Positions 1 through 8,383 of a stretch of 36,597 nucleotides of DNA are shown in pieces. Each line of letters starts with the position of its first letter. Within the stretch, counting starts at the first letter, position 1. Below the pieces are notes generated by a model. That model was not told the DNA's origin. It saw nothing but the letters and a program-made list of their open reading frames with translations, and did not search any database. The stretch spans positions 1-36,597 of the forward strand of contig CBFDUE010000014.1 of NCBI GenBank assembly GCA_965613025.1, given 5' to 3'. Both the position numbers and the translations under genes were made by a program. Source of the stretch: CAYTXJ01 sp965613025. GTDB taxonomy: Bacteria > Desulfobacterota > DSM-4660 > Desulfatiglandales > JALVMZ01.

Positions 1-1
1 G

Positions 2-238
2 AGCCTCATTGCATGTGCTCAGATCCTTGGACCCATAAGGAGCATGTACTGGTGGAAGGGGAAGGTGGAAGATGAAGAAGAGTATCTGTGCATATATAAG
101 ACCAGATCAGAGAGATATAGGGAGCTTGAAAAGAGGATTCTTGAACTACATTCCTATGAGGTTCCACAGATAATTGCGGTAGATATCAGAGATGGACTTA
201 GGGATTATCTTAAATGGATCCGAGATGAGACAGGCTAA
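2..238 (+). CDS. cutA: CutA-family divalent cation tolerance protein (5' truncated)
   Basis: Open from base 2 and cut by the window edge; the first visible residues are SLIACAQILGPIRSMYWWKG. The IYWW-like block (MYWWKGKVEDEEEY), the conserved Cys in the ACAQI stretch, and the C-terminal ELHSYEVPQIIAVDI and DYLKWI blocks are the CutA signature. CutA proteins are small ferredoxin-like trimers of about 105 residues linked to copper and divalent metal tolerance, although their direct activity is unsettled. About 78 residues are present, so roughly the first 25-30 are missing. The internal ATG at 44 is not the real start because the conserved family sequence continues upstream of it. It converges on the moaB/mog gene with a 7-bp gap. 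Confidence 0.9.
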   Translation, partial: SLIACAQILGPIRSMYWWKGKVEDEEEYLCIYKTRSERYRELEKRILELHSYEVPQIIAVDIRDGLRDYLKWIRDETG

Positions 239-245
239 ATTCCGA

Positions 246-743
246 TTAGTCTGAACCACATTCCCTATCGCTTCCCCTCAGCTTTTCAAGTGCATGGCTT
301 AGAGCCGGAATAATTACGGGTAGACTTTCTCTTACTGCCTTTGGACTTCCTGGAAGATTTATTATGAGGGAGGATCCTCTGATTCCAGAAACACCACGAG
401 AAAGGATAGCATAGGGGGTTAATCTATAGCCTTCAGTCCTCATTATCTCAGATATGCCAGGCACGGTGTATTCCACTATCTCCTCTGTTGCCTGAGGGGT
501 TACATCCGTGGGATGAAGACCTGTTCCGCCGGTGGTAATTATAAGAGGGACTGACAATTCATCGGCCCATTTAAGCAGAGTCTCTTTTATCCTCTTCTTA
601 TCATCAGGTACAATAGCCTTTTCTATCACATTATATCCGTGCTTACTTAAGATGGCCTCTATCTCAGCAGAGCTCCTATCCTCCCTTTCTCCCTTTGCCC
701 CTTTGGAACTTACCGTTAAGATAGCTACGTTTAAGAGATTCAA
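246..743 (-). CDS. moaB: Molybdenum cofactor biosynthesis protein, MoaB/Mog family
   Basis: 165 residues covering one MoCF-binding (MogA/MoaB) domain. Diagnostic motifs are TVSSKG near the N-terminus, TTGGTGLHPTDVTPQAT for molybdopterin binding, and INLPGSPKAV near the C-terminus. The family adenylylates molybdopterin before molybdenum insertion, or acts as a non-catalytic MoaB paralogue; Mog and MoaB cannot be separated from sequence alone. The start appears to be TTG at 743, one base after the stop of the upstream EF-G-like gene, with a GGGG stretch about 6 bases upstream, so the two genes are probably co-transcribed and translationally coupled. No other Mo-cofactor gene lies in the window. 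Confidence 0.88.
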   Translation of the reverse strand: MNLLNVAILTVSSKGAKGEREDRSSAEIEAILSKHGYNVIEKAIVPDDKKRIKETLLKWADELSVPLIITTGGTGLHPTDVTPQATEEIVEYTVPGISEIMRTEGYRLTPYAILSRGVSGIRGSSLIINLPGSPKAVRESLPVIIPALSHALEKLRGSDRECGSD

Positions 744-744
744 A

Positions 745-2823
745 CTATTCCCCTTTTTTGGCCTCAGCTATTACCTTCTCTGCCAATTGCGAAGGAACCT
801 CCTCGTAATGGCTAAACTCCATCTTAAATGTGCCCCTTCCTCCTGTCATGGAATTCAGATCCAGTGCATAGGTGAGCACCTCTGCCATAGGGGCCTGTGC
901 CTTTATTACCTGATATCTACCCTTAGATTCCATTCCAAGCACCCTTCCCCTTCTGCTTGTAAGATCACCCATCACATCACCCATCACCTCTTCTGGCACA
1001 ATTATCTCCATCTTCATTATGGGTTCAAGAAGTGTAGGCTGTGCCTGTTGCACTGCCTTTTTAAGACACATGCTTGCTGCGATCTTAAATGCCATCTCTG
1101 AAGAGTCCACCTCATGGCTTTTGCCATCATAGAATCTTACCTTCAGATCTACCATGGGATAGCCTGCAAGCACCCCATGTTGCATTGCCTCGTGAAGCCC
1201 CTTTTCAACTGCAGGCACAAAGGACCTGGGCACATTCATCCCCACCAATGCCTCTTCAAACTCAAATCCTGCACCCCTCTCCAGTGGATATACATTGAAA
1301 TGCACCTCTGCAAACTGCCCCCTTCCTCCTGTCTGCTTCTTGTGCCGGTATATAACGCCTTCAACAGGCTTTTTGATAGTCTCTTTATATGGAACCTTTA
1401 CCGGTTTTAACTCCACCTCCACCCCATACTTTCGTGCCAGCTTTTCGCATGTAACCTCTAAGTGAATCTGACCAAGACCTGAGAGTATTATCTCTGAGGA
1501 GCTCTGATCCCTTTCAATTCTAAGTCCGGTGTCTTCCTCAAGCAGCTTTCCAAGGGAGGTAAAGACCTTGTCTTCACTGCCTTTTACCTTTGCAACCACT
1601 GCATAGGATAGTACAGGTGGTATGGGATCTAAGGATTTGAAGATAATGGGATCTGCTTCATCACACAGAGTATCTCCAGTATGTGTCTCCTTGAGCTTTG
1701 GAATTGCAACAATATCTCCTGTAATTGCCGTATCCACTGGGGTCTGCTTTTTTCCTTCAAGGATGAGGATCTGTCCGAATTTCTCCTTTACTGACCTATT
1801 GGGATTAAAGAGGGTCATATCTGTGGTGAGCTTTCCTGAGAATATCCTCAGGATACTGAGTCTTCCTGCAAAGGGATCTGCAATGGTCTTTATAACCAGC
1901 CCAAAGAAGGGCCCATCAACCGATGCCTCCCTCTTAACCTCATCACCACTCTTTGGATCTTTGCCCACAAAAGGGCCCCTTTCCAAGGGAGAAGGAAGAC
2001 CATTTACAATAAGGTTCATAAGATGAACTATTCCCATATTATGAAGAGCAGATCCAGCACATATGGGTATCAGGATTCCCTTTTTGATGCTTTCATAGAG
2101 GGTCTTTTCAATCTCCTCATGGGAAAGCTCCTCCCCCTCTAAGTACTTCTCCATTAATTCATCATTGTTTTCAATGATATTTTCCACTATCTTCTCCCTC
2201 CACTCCTCCACCACATCTGCCATATCTGCTGGAATATCTCCCTCCTTAAACTTTCCGCTTCCATCTTTTTCATAGAAATATGCCTTTCCCCTTATAAGAT
2301 CCACTATGCCATTGAAGCGATCTTCTGCTCCAATGGGGATATATATGGGGGTGAGCTTAATGGAAAAGGCATTGGATAGTTCATCCATGGCCTTAAAAAA
2401 ATCCGCACGTTCCCTTTCCATCTTATTTATAAATATTATCCTGGGAAGGGATAGCTCATCTGCAAATCCCCATACCTTCTCTGTCCCCACTTTGACACCT
2501 GAAGTGGCATCTATCAAAAGCACAACCCCATCTGCTGCCTGAAGACACATACGTGTATCAGAGAGGAAATTGTCATCACCTGGAGTATCAATGATATTTA
2601 CATAATGGCCTTTCCAGTTTAGATGATGAAAGGAGGTAGAGATGGTTATCTTTCTCTTGACCTCCTCAGGTTCAAAGTCAAGGGTTGAATTTCCCTCATC
2701 TACTCTTCCAAGCCGTTGAATAACCTTTCCATTAAATAGCATTGCCTCAGAGACAGTGGTCTTTCCAGATCCCACATGGGATATCAATGCCACGTTTCTT
2801 ATCTTGGATGATTGCCTTTCCAT
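745..2823 (-). CDS. fusA: Elongation factor G-like GTPase (EF-G2-type paralogue)
   Basis: 692 residues with the full EF-G layout: GTPase domain, domain II, domain III (LSGLGQIHLEV), domain IV (YRHKKQTGGRGQFAEV) and domain V (PEEVMGDVMGDLTSRRGRV, MTGGRGTFKMEF). The G motifs diverge from the housekeeping factor: G1 is SHVGSGKTT instead of AHIDAGKTT, G3 is DTPGDDNF instead of DTPGHVDF, and G4 is NKME instead of NKMD. The G3 histidine that activates water in canonical EF-G is therefore Asp here. These features match the EF-G-like paralogues of bacteria that also carry a standard fusA next to rpsL/rpsG/tuf, none of which is here. The cellular role of this paralogue is not established. Start at ATG 2823 with AAAGGAAAGG just upstream. 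Confidence 0.88.
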   Translation of the reverse strand: MERQSSKIRNVALISHVGSGKTTVSEAMLFNGKVIQRLGRVDEGNSTLDFEPEEVKRKITISTSFHHLNWKGHYVNIIDTPGDDNFLSDTRMCLQAADGVVLLIDATSGVKVGTEKVWGFADELSLPRIIFINKMERERADFFKAMDELSNAFSIKLTPIYIPIGAEDRFNGIVDLIRGKAYFYEKDGSGKFKEGDIPADMADVVEEWREKIVENIIENNDELMEKYLEGEELSHEEIEKTLYESIKKGILIPICAGSALHNMGIVHLMNLIVNGLPSPLERGPFVGKDPKSGDEVKREASVDGPFFGLVIKTIADPFAGRLSILRIFSGKLTTDMTLFNPNRSVKEKFGQILILEGKKQTPVDTAITGDIVAIPKLKETHTGDTLCDEADPIIFKSLDPIPPVLSYAVVAKVKGSEDKVFTSLGKLLEEDTGLRIERDQSSSEIILSGLGQIHLEVTCEKLARKYGVEVELKPVKVPYKETIKKPVEGVIYRHKKQTGGRGQFAEVHFNVYPLERGAGFEFEEALVGMNVPRSFVPAVEKGLHEAMQHGVLAGYPMVDLKVRFYDGKSHEVDSSEMAFKIAASMCLKKAVQQAQPTLLEPIMKMEIIVPEEVMGDVMGDLTSRRGRVLGMESKGRYQVIKAQAPMAEVLTYALDLNSMTGGRGTFKMEFSHYEEVPSQLAEKVIAEAKKGE

Positions 2824-2878
2824 AACCTTTCCTTTCCTTTGTTTTTCCCTAAGAAGGGGGATGATAAGTAATCAATGA

Positions 2879-2907
2879 ATTTAAATTAAATAAAAGATCA
2901 AAGTCAA
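2879..2907 (-). promoter_or_regulatory. Candidate sigma-70 promoter for the EF-G-like gene
   Basis: On the minus strand TTGACT (2902-2907) is followed after 17 bases by TTAAAT (2879-2884), about 55 bases before the ATG at 2823. The match is 5/6 and 4/6 to the consensus hexamers. It lies in the 100-bp gap between the slipin stop and this gene, so the EF-G/moaB pair may be transcribed separately from the upstream run. Confidence 0.4.
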
Positions 2908-2923
2908 GGATCAAATAATACCT

Positions 2924-3676
2924 TTAGTCCTTACCTCCTTTCTGTTTTGCTAAAAAGGGTGTAAGGAGATCAATGGGTAGTGGAAAGATAGTTGTGGAAT
3001 TACTTTCAGAGGATATCTCCCTGAGTGTCTGAAGGAATCTTAATTGTAGTGCCTGTGGGAATTTCTGGATTATCTCTGCTGCCTCAGCGAGTCTGGTGGC
3101 TGCCTGGTATTCACCCTCTGCATTAATTACCTTTGCTCTCCTCTCCCTCTCTGCCTCTGCCTGCCTTGCCATAGCCCTCTGCATCTCCTGAGGTAGATCT
3201 ATATGCTTTAACTCCACAGTTGTAACCTTTATCCCCCAGGGGTCGGTATGCTGATCCAAGATGCTTTGAAGCTGGGTATTGATCTTTTCCCTTTCTGAAA
3301 GTAATTCATCCAGTTCCACCTGACCACAGACGCTTCTCAGTGTGGTCTGAGCAAGCTGGGAGGTGGCAAAGAGATAGTTTTCAACCTCAATGGTTGCCTT
3401 TGTGGGATCCATGACCCTGAAGTACACCACCGCATTTACCTTGATAGATACATTATCTCTGGTAATTACATCCTGGGATGGGACATCCATGGTAACGAGT
3501 CTAAGGCTTACCTTTACCATCTTATCTATAATGGGTATCAATATTATAAGCCCAGGCCCCTTGGTTCCTATGACCCTACCTAAGCGGAAGATAACACCCC
3601 TTTCATACTCTTTAAGGATCCTTATGGCAGATGAAAGAAACATTATTATTAAGACTAATGCTACTATCCAAAACAT
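2924..3676 (-). CDS. Slipin (stomatin/SPFH-family membrane protein)
   Basis: 250 residues: one N-terminal hydrophobic segment (about 2-16), then an SPFH/Band 7 domain beginning at the ILKEYERGVIFRLGRV block and containing GPGLIILIPIIDKM and the MDVPSQDVITRDNVSI strand, then an Ala/Glu/Arg-rich coiled region (MARQAEAERERRAKVINAEG) and a short C-terminal tail. This is the standard slipin arrangement. Slipins oligomerise at the inner membrane and pair with NfeD-type proteases; an nfeD gene lies directly upstream, 25 bases away. AGGAGGT sits 5 bases before the ATG. Its likely role is membrane quality control or microdomain organisation. Confidence 0.9.
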   Translation of the reverse strand: MFWIVALVLIIMFLSSAIRILKEYERGVIFRLGRVIGTKGPGLIILIPIIDKMVKVSLRLVTMDVPSQDVITRDNVSIKVNAVVYFRVMDPTKATIEVENYLFATSQLAQTTLRSVCGQVELDELLSEREKINTQLQSILDQHTDPWGIKVTTVELKHIDLPQEMQRAMARQAEAERERRAKVINAEGEYQAATRLAEAAEIIQKFPQALQLRFLQTLREISSESNSTTIFPLPIDLLTPFLAKQKGGKD

Positions 3677-3701
3677 ATTTTACCTCCTAATCTTCTTTTT
3701 C

Positions 3702-5003
3702 TCAGTTTATCTGTTTAACCTTTAATAAAAGCCCATCAATATCCTGAACCTCCACCTTCTCCCCACTGGGTATCTTTTTGTCAGATACCGCCTTCCAGTA
3801 TTCTCCATGAACAAATACGAGCCCTTCAGGGTCAATGTCCTCTTTTACAATTCCAATCTCTCCGATAAGTCCTTCAAGGCCGCTTCTGGGCCTGCTTTTG
3901 TATGCCTTAAAGGCTAAAGCAGATACAATGGCAAAGAAGGCACCAATGAGAACAATAGTGGGTGCCATCAGTCTAAGGGAGACCTTTAGGTCTTCAAACA
4001 GCATTATGGAACCCAATGCAAGTGAGATGAGACCACCAATGGTAAGAAGACCATAGCTCTGGACCTTTAACTCAGCTATAAAAAATATTATACCCAGCAT
4101 TATTAAAAGTAACCCTGCATAATTAACTGGAAGGGTCTGAAAGGAATAGAATGCCAGTATAAGAGAGATTCCACCTATTACTCCTGGGAATATGGCACCT
4201 GGATGTGCCAATTCAAAATAGAGCCCTGCAAGCCCTATCATCATAAGTATATAGGCAATATTGGGGTCGCTGATCGTCTTTAGTATCTTATCCCTCAGTC
4301 CCGGGGAGAAATAGAATCTCTCTATGTCTTTTGTATGTAGTGTTATCTTTTCCCCTTTTATATCTACCACCACTCCATTTAGCTTTTTAAAAAGTTCATC
4401 CATATCTGAGGCGACCATATCAATTACACCTTTCTTAAGGGCCTCTTTTGCAGTGATGGATACGCTCTCTCTGATGGCCTTCTCTACCCATTCATGGTTT
4501 TTGCCCTTCTCTTTTGCAATTCCCCTTCCATAGGATGCCATATCGTTTAAGACCTTCTCATTCATGGTGCGATTTATCTCCTTACCCCCCACTGTAACCG
4601 GATGGGCTGCACCGATATTGGTTCCAGGTGCCATGGCAGCGATATGTGCGGAGATGGTAATTAATACTCCAGCAGAGGCAGCTCCAGCCCCCTTTGGTGC
4701 CACAAACACAACTACTGGGATATCTGAGTTCATAATGTCTTTGACCATCGATCTCATGGATGACGCTAATCCACCAGGGGTGTCCAATCTTAAGATAATA
4801 ATATGCGCATTTTGCCGTTTTGCCTCCTTAAAGCCCCGATGTAGATACATTGCCATTGCAGGATTAATGGGGCCTTCAAGTTCCATAATAAATGCTATCC
4901 TATGGACTCTATCTTCTGAAAGGACAGATCTAAGAGGCAATAGAAATACAACAATAAGATACATAATAGCTAAAAAGGATCTCTTTAAAGCTATGAATTT
5001 CAA
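3702..5003 (-). CDS. nfeD: NfeD-family membrane serine protease (long ClpP-class/NfeD form)
   Basis: I place the start at the TTG at 5003, overlapping the udg stop, because GGAGGG lies 7-8 bases before it and the resulting N-terminus is a clear signal peptide (K-rich start, KRSFLAIMYLIVVFLLPL). A longer in-frame reading to ATG 5129 would lie inside udg. The product is about 433 residues. It has a ClpP-like serine protease domain with the GAGAASAGV motif (Ser about 110) and a Lys about 40 residues later (about 150, in MNEKVLNDMASYG), the expected Ser-Lys dyad. Several membrane segments follow, then a C-terminal NfeD OB-fold (GLIGEIGIVKEDIDPEG, WKAVSDKKIPSG). Long NfeD proteins cleave partner slipins or related membrane proteins; the slipin gene follows. 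Confidence 0.9.
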   Translation of the reverse strand: MKFIALKRSFLAIMYLIVVFLLPLRSVLSEDRVHRIAFIMELEGPINPAMAMYLHRGFKEAKRQNAHIIILRLDTPGGLASSMRSMVKDIMNSDIPVVVFVAPKGAGAASAGVLITISAHIAAMAPGTNIGAAHPVTVGGKEINRTMNEKVLNDMASYGRGIAKEKGKNHEWVEKAIRESVSITAKEALKKGVIDMVASDMDELFKKLNGVVVDIKGEKITLHTKDIERFYFSPGLRDKILKTISDPNIAYILMMIGLAGLYFELAHPGAIFPGVIGGISLILAFYSFQTLPVNYAGLLLIMLGIIFFIAELKVQSYGLLTIGGLISLALGSIMLFEDLKVSLRLMAPTIVLIGAFFAIVSALAFKAYKSRPRSGLEGLIGEIGIVKEDIDPEGLVFVHGEYWKAVSDKKIPSGEKVEVQDIDGLLLKVKQIN

Positions 5004-5689
5004 TTCCTTCCCTCCAGCCCCAATTGCCTCATTATCTGCTTCATATCCTCCCAGACCTCCCTCTTTGAAGAGGGATTTCTCAAAAGGAATGCCGGATGAT
5101 ATGTGGGCATTACAGGTATATCCTTCCATTTAAGCCATTTACCCCTTACCTCTGTTATCTTCATATCCCTCCTAAATAGTCCGATGAGTGCGATTCTACC
5201 CAATGTGCATATCACCTCTGGTGCGATTATCTCTAACTGCTTTTCAAGGTAAGGAATACATCTTTCCATCTCATGCCTCTTTGGATCTCTGTTTCTGGGT
5301 GGTCTGCACTTTATCACATTGCATATATATACATCCTCTCTCTTAAGACTCATGGCATCTATTATCTTGGTAAGAAGTCTTCCAGCCTCCCCCACAAATG
5401 GTCTACCTTCTAAGTCCTCTTCCCTACCTGGTGCCTCTCCCACAAACACAAGCTGTGCATTGGTTGAACCTTCTCCTATTACAATGTTCTTTCTCCCTTT
5501 ATGTAGTTCACATCTTCTGCATCCCTCAATATATTGTCTTAGTTCATCCAGATCCCTAATATTGAATAGGGGATCTCTGATATAGCTTTTGCTTTCTTTT
5601 GAAAGCCTTACATCTCTTATACCCATGATACTATAATATCTCAGTTTTCTCTCTAAGGCCTCTATTTCAGGAATTATGGAATATATCAC
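5000..5689 (-). CDS. udg: Family 4 uracil-DNA glycosylase (4Fe-4S)
   Basis: 229 residues. Motif A is GEAPGREED (about 84-92) and the motif B region is MPTYHPAFLLRNP (about 194-206). Four cysteines at about 57, 60, 144 and 161 match the iron-sulfur ligands of family 4 enzymes. It removes uracil from DNA to start base excision repair of deaminated cytosine. Family 4 UDGs are common in thermophiles and many anaerobes. The first about 50 residues before the CRRCELH block look like the N-terminal extension seen in several homologues. The start is GTG at 5689, overlapping the coaBC stop by 4 bases (GTGA). An ATG at residue 22 is an alternative start. Confidence 0.93.
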   Translation of the reverse strand: MIYSIIPEIEALERKLRYYSIMGIRDVRLSKESKSYIRDPLFNIRDLDELRQYIEGCRRCELHKGRKNIVIGEGSTNAQLVFVGEAPGREEDLEGRPFVGEAGRLLTKIIDAMSLKREDVYICNVIKCRPPRNRDPKRHEMERCIPYLEKQLEIIAPEVICTLGRIALIGLFRRDMKITEVRGKWLKWKDIPVMPTYHPAFLLRNPSSKREVWEDMKQIMRQLGLEGRN

Positions 5690-6891
5690 CTCTTCTGATC
5701 CAATAGCGATACTACATGATCTAAGATGATATTTGCCACCATCTCTTTTTTTAAAAGGGGCAGTTCCTGAACCCTTCCATCTCTGTGAATGATCTTTACA
5801 AGATTGGTATCGGTCTGAAAACCCGAATCCTTTCTGGATACATCATTTGCAACTATAAAGTCCAGATTCTTCTCCTTAAGCTTCTTTTTGGCATTTTGGA
5901 TAACATCCTCTGTCTCTGCGGCAAATCCCACCAAAACACACCGCCTCTTAGATCTTTTCTTTCCCAGTTCACTCAATATATCGGGATTTTTTACAAGCTC
6001 TAAGGTGAGTGATTCAACCCCCTTTTTTATCTTGCTCTTTGCCCTGTATTTGGGCCTATAATCTGAAACCGCAGCTGCCTTTATTATGGCATCTGCCCTC
6101 TTTGCCTTATCTAACACCGCATCCTTCATCTCTCTTGCGGAACTCACATTAATAAATTCAATCCCTCTTGGTGGTCTTTCATTTGAAGGGCCACTTATGA
6201 GCACCACTTCAGCCCCCCTTAGATAGGCCTCCCTTGCAAGGGCATATCCCATCTTTCCACTGGATCTGTTGGTAATAAAACGCACAGGATCCATTGCCTC
6301 CCACGTGGGACCAGCAGTTACCACAATTCTCCTCCCCTCCAAGTCCTTTGAAGAGAGCAGGTATCTGATCTCATATACAATATCTTCAGGATCTGGAAGT
6401 CTTCCAGGGCCAATTTCACCACATGCAAGCTCGCCTTCTGAAGGCTCCATAACCCTTATTCCCCTATTTCTCAGCAATTGAATATTCTGAAGGATAACAG
6501 GATTCTGATACATCTTGCTGTTCATAGATGGGCATATGAGTATGGGACACCCTGCTGCCAAGATCATAGTTGTCAAAAAGTCATCTGCGATGCCATGAGC
6601 GAGCTTGGAAATGATATTTGCAGTTGCAGGAGCAATGGCTATTAACTCGGCATATTTTGCCCAACTGATATGTGATATCTCAGGGCCTTCTTGGGAGAAC
6701 ATATCCCAGATTACTTTTTCTCCTGTTATGGCTTCAAAGGTAAGGGGAGTTACAAATTTAGTCCCATTCTTGGTCATGCATACCCTTACCTTGGCTCCCC
6801 CTGATATGAGTAGTCTGACAAGTTCAACCGCCTTATATGCGGCAATACCACCACTTACCCCAACCACTATTCTTTTATCTTTAAGTGACAT
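5686..6891 (-). CDS. coaBC: Bifunctional phosphopantothenoylcysteine decarboxylase / phosphopantothenate-cysteine ligase
   Basis: 401 residues. The N-terminal flavin-dependent CoaC half has GVSGGIAAYK, the catalytic His in ISHIS (His74), the substrate clamp PSMNSKMY (Asn124) and the flap Cys in ELACGEIGPGRL (Cys157). The C-terminal CoaB half, from about residue 186, has TAGPTWEAMDPVRFI, NRSSGKMG, AAAVSDYRPK, KIKKG and GFAAETE. Together these convert 4'-phosphopantothenate to 4'-phosphopantetheine in coenzyme A synthesis. All catalytic signatures are present at the usual length of about 400. It heads the coaBC-udg-nfeD-slipin run. No Shine-Dalgarno is visible, and a promoter ends about 6 bases before the ATG, so the message may be leaderless. 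Confidence 0.96.
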   Translation of the reverse strand: MSLKDKRIVVGVSGGIAAYKAVELVRLLISGGAKVRVCMTKNGTKFVTPLTFEAITGEKVIWDMFSQEGPEISHISWAKYAELIAIAPATANIISKLAHGIADDFLTTMILAAGCPILICPSMNSKMYQNPVILQNIQLLRNRGIRVMEPSEGELACGEIGPGRLPDPEDIVYEIRYLLSSKDLEGRRIVVTAGPTWEAMDPVRFITNRSSGKMGYALAREAYLRGAEVVLISGPSNERPPRGIEFINVSSAREMKDAVLDKAKRADAIIKAAAVSDYRPKYRAKSKIKKGVESLTLELVKNPDILSELGKKRSKRRCVLVGFAAETEDVIQNAKKKLKEKNLDFIVANDVSRKDSGFQTDTNLVKIIHRDGRVQELPLLKKEMVANIILDHVVSLLDQKR

Positions 6892-6897
6892 ATATCT

Positions 6898-6926
6898 ATT
6901 AAAACTAAAAATCTTTACAATGACAA
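6898..6926 (-). promoter_or_regulatory. Candidate promoter for coaBC, placed for a leaderless message
   Basis: On the minus strand TTGTCA (6921-6926), 17 bases, then TTTAAT (6898-6903). Each hexamer matches the consensus at 5/6. The coaBC ATG begins only 6 bases after the -10 box, so transcription would start at or next to the start codon. No ribosome-binding sequence lies between. It diverges from the purD promoter. Confidence 0.5.
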
Positions 6927-6953
6927 TAGAAATCTATGGTTCTTCAAGATTCC

Positions 6954-6983
6954 TTGACACCTTTTAAAGGCATTAAATATACT
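6954..6983 (+). promoter_or_regulatory. Candidate promoter for purD-HK-RR operon
   Basis: A perfect TTGACA (6954-6959), 18 bases, then TATACT (6978-6983, 5/6). Start of transcription would be near 6990, giving a leader of about 25 bases that includes the strong Shine-Dalgarno TTTGGAGGTAAT before ATG 7016. Confidence 0.6.
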
Positions 6984-7015
6984 CCATTTTAGATCCTGAA
7001 TTCTTTGGAGGTAAT

Positions 7016-8377
7016 ATGAAGGTCTTGGTATATGGCTCTGGCGGAAGAGATCACTGCTTGGCAGATAAATATGGTGACAGCCCCCATGTGGATAAGGTCT
7101 ATTTTGCACCGGGAAATCCAGGCATCCTATACACTCCAAAGGGGAAAAGGGGACTGATAGAGAGGGTGCCTATTAGAGATTTCAATGAGATAGCCAAGTT
7201 TTGCAAAGAGAACGGAGTGGATCTTGTGGATGTGGGATCTGAAAACCCTTTGGAAGAGGGGCTAATTGATGTGCTTGAGGCAAATGGGATCAGGGCGGTT
7301 GGACCCAAAAGGGAATATGTTAAAATTGAGAGTGACAGGGCATTTACAGATGATATGCTTGTCAGGATAGGCGTTCCCAAGCCCCAATACAGGGTCTTTA
7401 GAGATCCTGATAAGGCCAAAGAGTATGTAAAAAATATAGGGTATCAGGTGGTGGTAAAGGCAAATGGTCTTGCAGCCGGAAAAGGGGTGATTGTATGTGA
7501 TGATGTGGATGATGCCATTGATGCCATAGATAGGATCATGGTAAAGAAGATATTTGGAAGCTCAGGAGATAGGATAGTAATTGAAGAGAGAAAGTATGGA
7601 ACAGAGATATCCTTTTTTGCATACTTGGATGGAAGGCATGTAATGCCTTTAAAGATGTTTGCCCAGGACTATAAACCCGCCTTTGACCCCGATGATACTG
7701 AAGAGATAGAGAGGTTTGGTGGAAATCTTAATACCGGTGGAACAGGCTGTTATTGCCCACATAGATTGGTCAGCCCCTGGCTTATTAATAGAATCATCAA
7801 AGAGATAGTAAATCCCACTGTAGACGAGATATATAATGGTTTGGGCTGGGAATATAAAGGAGTTCTATATTTTGGTCTTAACCTTGATCCCTATAATCAC
7901 CTGGATGTGTTTGAGATAAATGTGCGACACGGTGACCCTGAGTGGGAGGTTATATCCAGAAAGCTAAGCACCGATCTATTTGAGATCTCTATGGCAGTAT
8001 ATGAAGGAAGATTGGATAATATAAGACAGGTCTGGAATGACAGATACTATGTGGATGTGATTGCAATGGAAGGTAGATCCAAGGCACAACGTGGATGGAA
8101 TAAAGGATATCCTGGAAGATATGGAAAGGGCCATAAGATTGAGGGGTTGGATCAGATAGAGCGGGGTGTGGTCATATATTTTGCAGGAGTGGATGAAGAT
8201 CCTCAAAAGGGGCTTATTACCTTTGGTGGAAGGGTGTTGCATGTGGTTTCAGGGGGAAAGAGCCTTGAAGAGGCAAGGGAAAGGGCCTATAGGAATATCT
8301 CAAAGATCAGATTCCTGGATCATAACAACAATAATCAAAACTGTATGCGTTACAGAAAGACCATAGGATTCCTATAA
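7016..8377 (+). CDS. purD: Phosphoribosylamine-glycine ligase (PurD), ATP-grasp
   Basis: 453 residues, slightly longer than the usual 420-430. The N-domain begins MKVLVYGSGGRDHCL and has FAPGNPG. The ATP-grasp core contains RAFTDDML, VVKANGLAAGKGVIV, NTGGTGCYCP and the metal-binding EINVRHGDPEWEV. It ligates glycine to phosphoribosylamine in step 2 of purine synthesis. GRDH replaces the usual GREH and GDPEWE replaces GDPETQ, so this is a divergent PurD and a neofunctionalised ATP-grasp is possible but less likely. The C-terminal tail (HNNNNQNCMRYRKT) is unusual. A GGAGG sits 5 bases before the ATG. It shares its transcript with a two-component system that begins 6 bases after its stop. Confidence 0.85.
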   Translation: MKVLVYGSGGRDHCLADKYGDSPHVDKVYFAPGNPGILYTPKGKRGLIERVPIRDFNEIAKFCKENGVDLVDVGSENPLEEGLIDVLEANGIRAVGPKREYVKIESDRAFTDDMLVRIGVPKPQYRVFRDPDKAKEYVKNIGYQVVVKANGLAAGKGVIVCDDVDDAIDAIDRIMVKKIFGSSGDRIVIEERKYGTEISFFAYLDGRHVMPLKMFAQDYKPAFDPDDTEEIERFGGNLNTGGTGCYCPHRLVSPWLINRIIKEIVNPTVDEIYNGLGWEYKGVLYFGLNLDPYNHLDVFEINVRHGDPEWEVISRKLSTDLFEISMAVYEGRLDNIRQVWNDRYYVDVIAMEGRSKAQRGWNKGYPGRYGKGHKIEGLDQIERGVVIYFAGVDEDPQKGLITFGGRVLHVVSGGKSLEEARERAYRNISKIRFLDHNNNNQNCMRYRKTIGFL

Positions 8378-8383
8378 CTGTAG

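Noticed and set aside
532..1101. Long open frame on the plus strand opposite the EF-G-like and moaB genes
   Set aside because: Antisense to two well-supported genes, low-complexity composition and no recognisable domain; similar frames opposite nfeD (4564-5133) and coaBC (6605-6967) were dismissed for the same reason.
6984..7015. Possible purine riboswitch before purD
   Set aside because: The leader from the predicted promoter is only about 25-30 bases, too short for an aptamer.
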